Shown here: positions 5,166 to 5,306 of the stretch, piece after piece | How the letters are laid out: the number at the start of each line of letters is the position of its first letter | How positions within the stretch are numbered: the first letter of the stretch is position 1 | From: RGIG6904 sp024680835 | Lineage (GTDB): Bacteria; Bacillota; Clostridia; Lachnospirales; Lachnospiraceae | NCBI GenBank assembly: GCA_024680835.1 | Contig: JAILBP010000263.1 | Coordinates: 1 to 5,306, forward strand | Length of the DNA stretch: 5,306 nucleotides | Reading direction: 5' to 3' | The notes under the pieces: generated by a model | Database searches by the model: none | What the model saw: the letters and a program-made list of their open reading frames with translations, nothing else | Told to the model about the DNA's origin: nothing | Made by a program: the position numbers and the translations under genes

Positions 5166-5306
5166 ATGGGAGAATCAAACGAACAATTTTATGGCAGGAA
5201 ACGGAGCAGAAGTGTGGCTGTGATCGTCAGAGACGGAAAGATCCTGATGGAAAAGGTGCACTTTTTTGAACGTGATTTCTATACACTTCCCGGTGGAGGT
5301 ATAGAA
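5166..5306 (+). CDS. Nudix hydrolase, N-terminal part (3' end outside window)
   Basis: 47 codons from the ATG at 5166 to the window edge, with no stop. GGGGAG at 5153-5158, 7 bases upstream, supports the start. RSVAVIVRDGKILMEKVHFFERDFYTLPGGGIE is the typical first two strands of a Nudix domain, and PGGGIE is the beginning of the Nudix box (GX5EX7REUXEEXGU); the catalytic REUXEE part lies beyond the window. The family hydrolyses nucleoside diphosphates linked to another moiety, with Mg2+. The substrate cannot be judged from this fragment. It starts 18 bases after the stop of the degraded GNAT gene and may belong to the same transcript. Whether the full gene is intact cannot be seen. Confidence 0.85.
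   Translation, partial: MGESNEQFYGRKRSRSVAVIVRDGKILMEKVHFFERDFYTLPGGGIE

Noticed and set aside
1..5306. Searched for tRNA or rRNA genes, CRISPR arrays, transposase genes, riboswitch leaders and attachment-site repeats.
   Set aside because: No cloverleaf, no regularly spaced repeats, no transposase motifs and no long leader with recognisable structure were found by eye.

Overview
The window looks like chromosomal DNA of a low-to-moderate GC Firmicute, most likely a clostridial (Lachnospiraceae-like) gut or anaerobic bacterium. The reasons are the strong purine-rich Shine-Dalgarno sites (AGGAGG, GAGGTGA), the tightly packed same-strand genes, the abundance of GNAT, Nudix and GyrI-like small proteins, and a desulfoferrodoxin-type domain typical of anaerobes. 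The species cannot be told from this sequence. All genes are on the plus strand.

Region 1 (1-1655) is a compact operon: the C-terminal part of a GNAT acetyltransferase that begins before the window, a xylose-isomerase-like TIM-barrel protein 11 bases downstream, and a GyrI-like small-molecule-binding protein whose start overlaps the TIM-barrel stop (ATGA). The gene order suggests a small-molecule handling or modification unit with unknown substrate.

Region 2 (1656-2432) is a regulator with its own control region. A TATAAT box sits inside a CACAGA-N10-TCTGTG dyad, followed by a gene for an XRE-type helix-turn-helix protein. Its remaining ~140 residues align by eye, end to end, with desulfoferrodoxin (superoxide reductase). 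Four of the five catalytic iron ligands are kept and the fifth, His, is replaced by Asp. It is probably a DNA-binding metal or redox sensor, not an enzyme.

Region 3 (2433-4792) holds a two-gene unit: a small all-alpha MazG-like nucleotide pyrophosphohydrolase and, 37 bases later, a 619-residue protein. The latter joins an N-terminal RecB-like PD-(D/E)XK nuclease to a DUF2075 / Schlafen-group-3 superfamily 1 helicase. All core nuclease, Walker and helicase motifs are visible. A nucleotide-pool enzyme beside a nuclease-helicase makes this the best candidate in the window for a defence or nucleic-acid surveillance module.

Region 4 (4789-5306) starts with a broken GNAT gene that overlaps the helicase stop by four bases. 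Its N-terminal ~86 residues and its last ~30 residues are recognisable but lie in different frames, with the whole catalytic middle missing. It is followed by the start of a Nudix hydrolase gene that runs off the window end inside the Nudix box.
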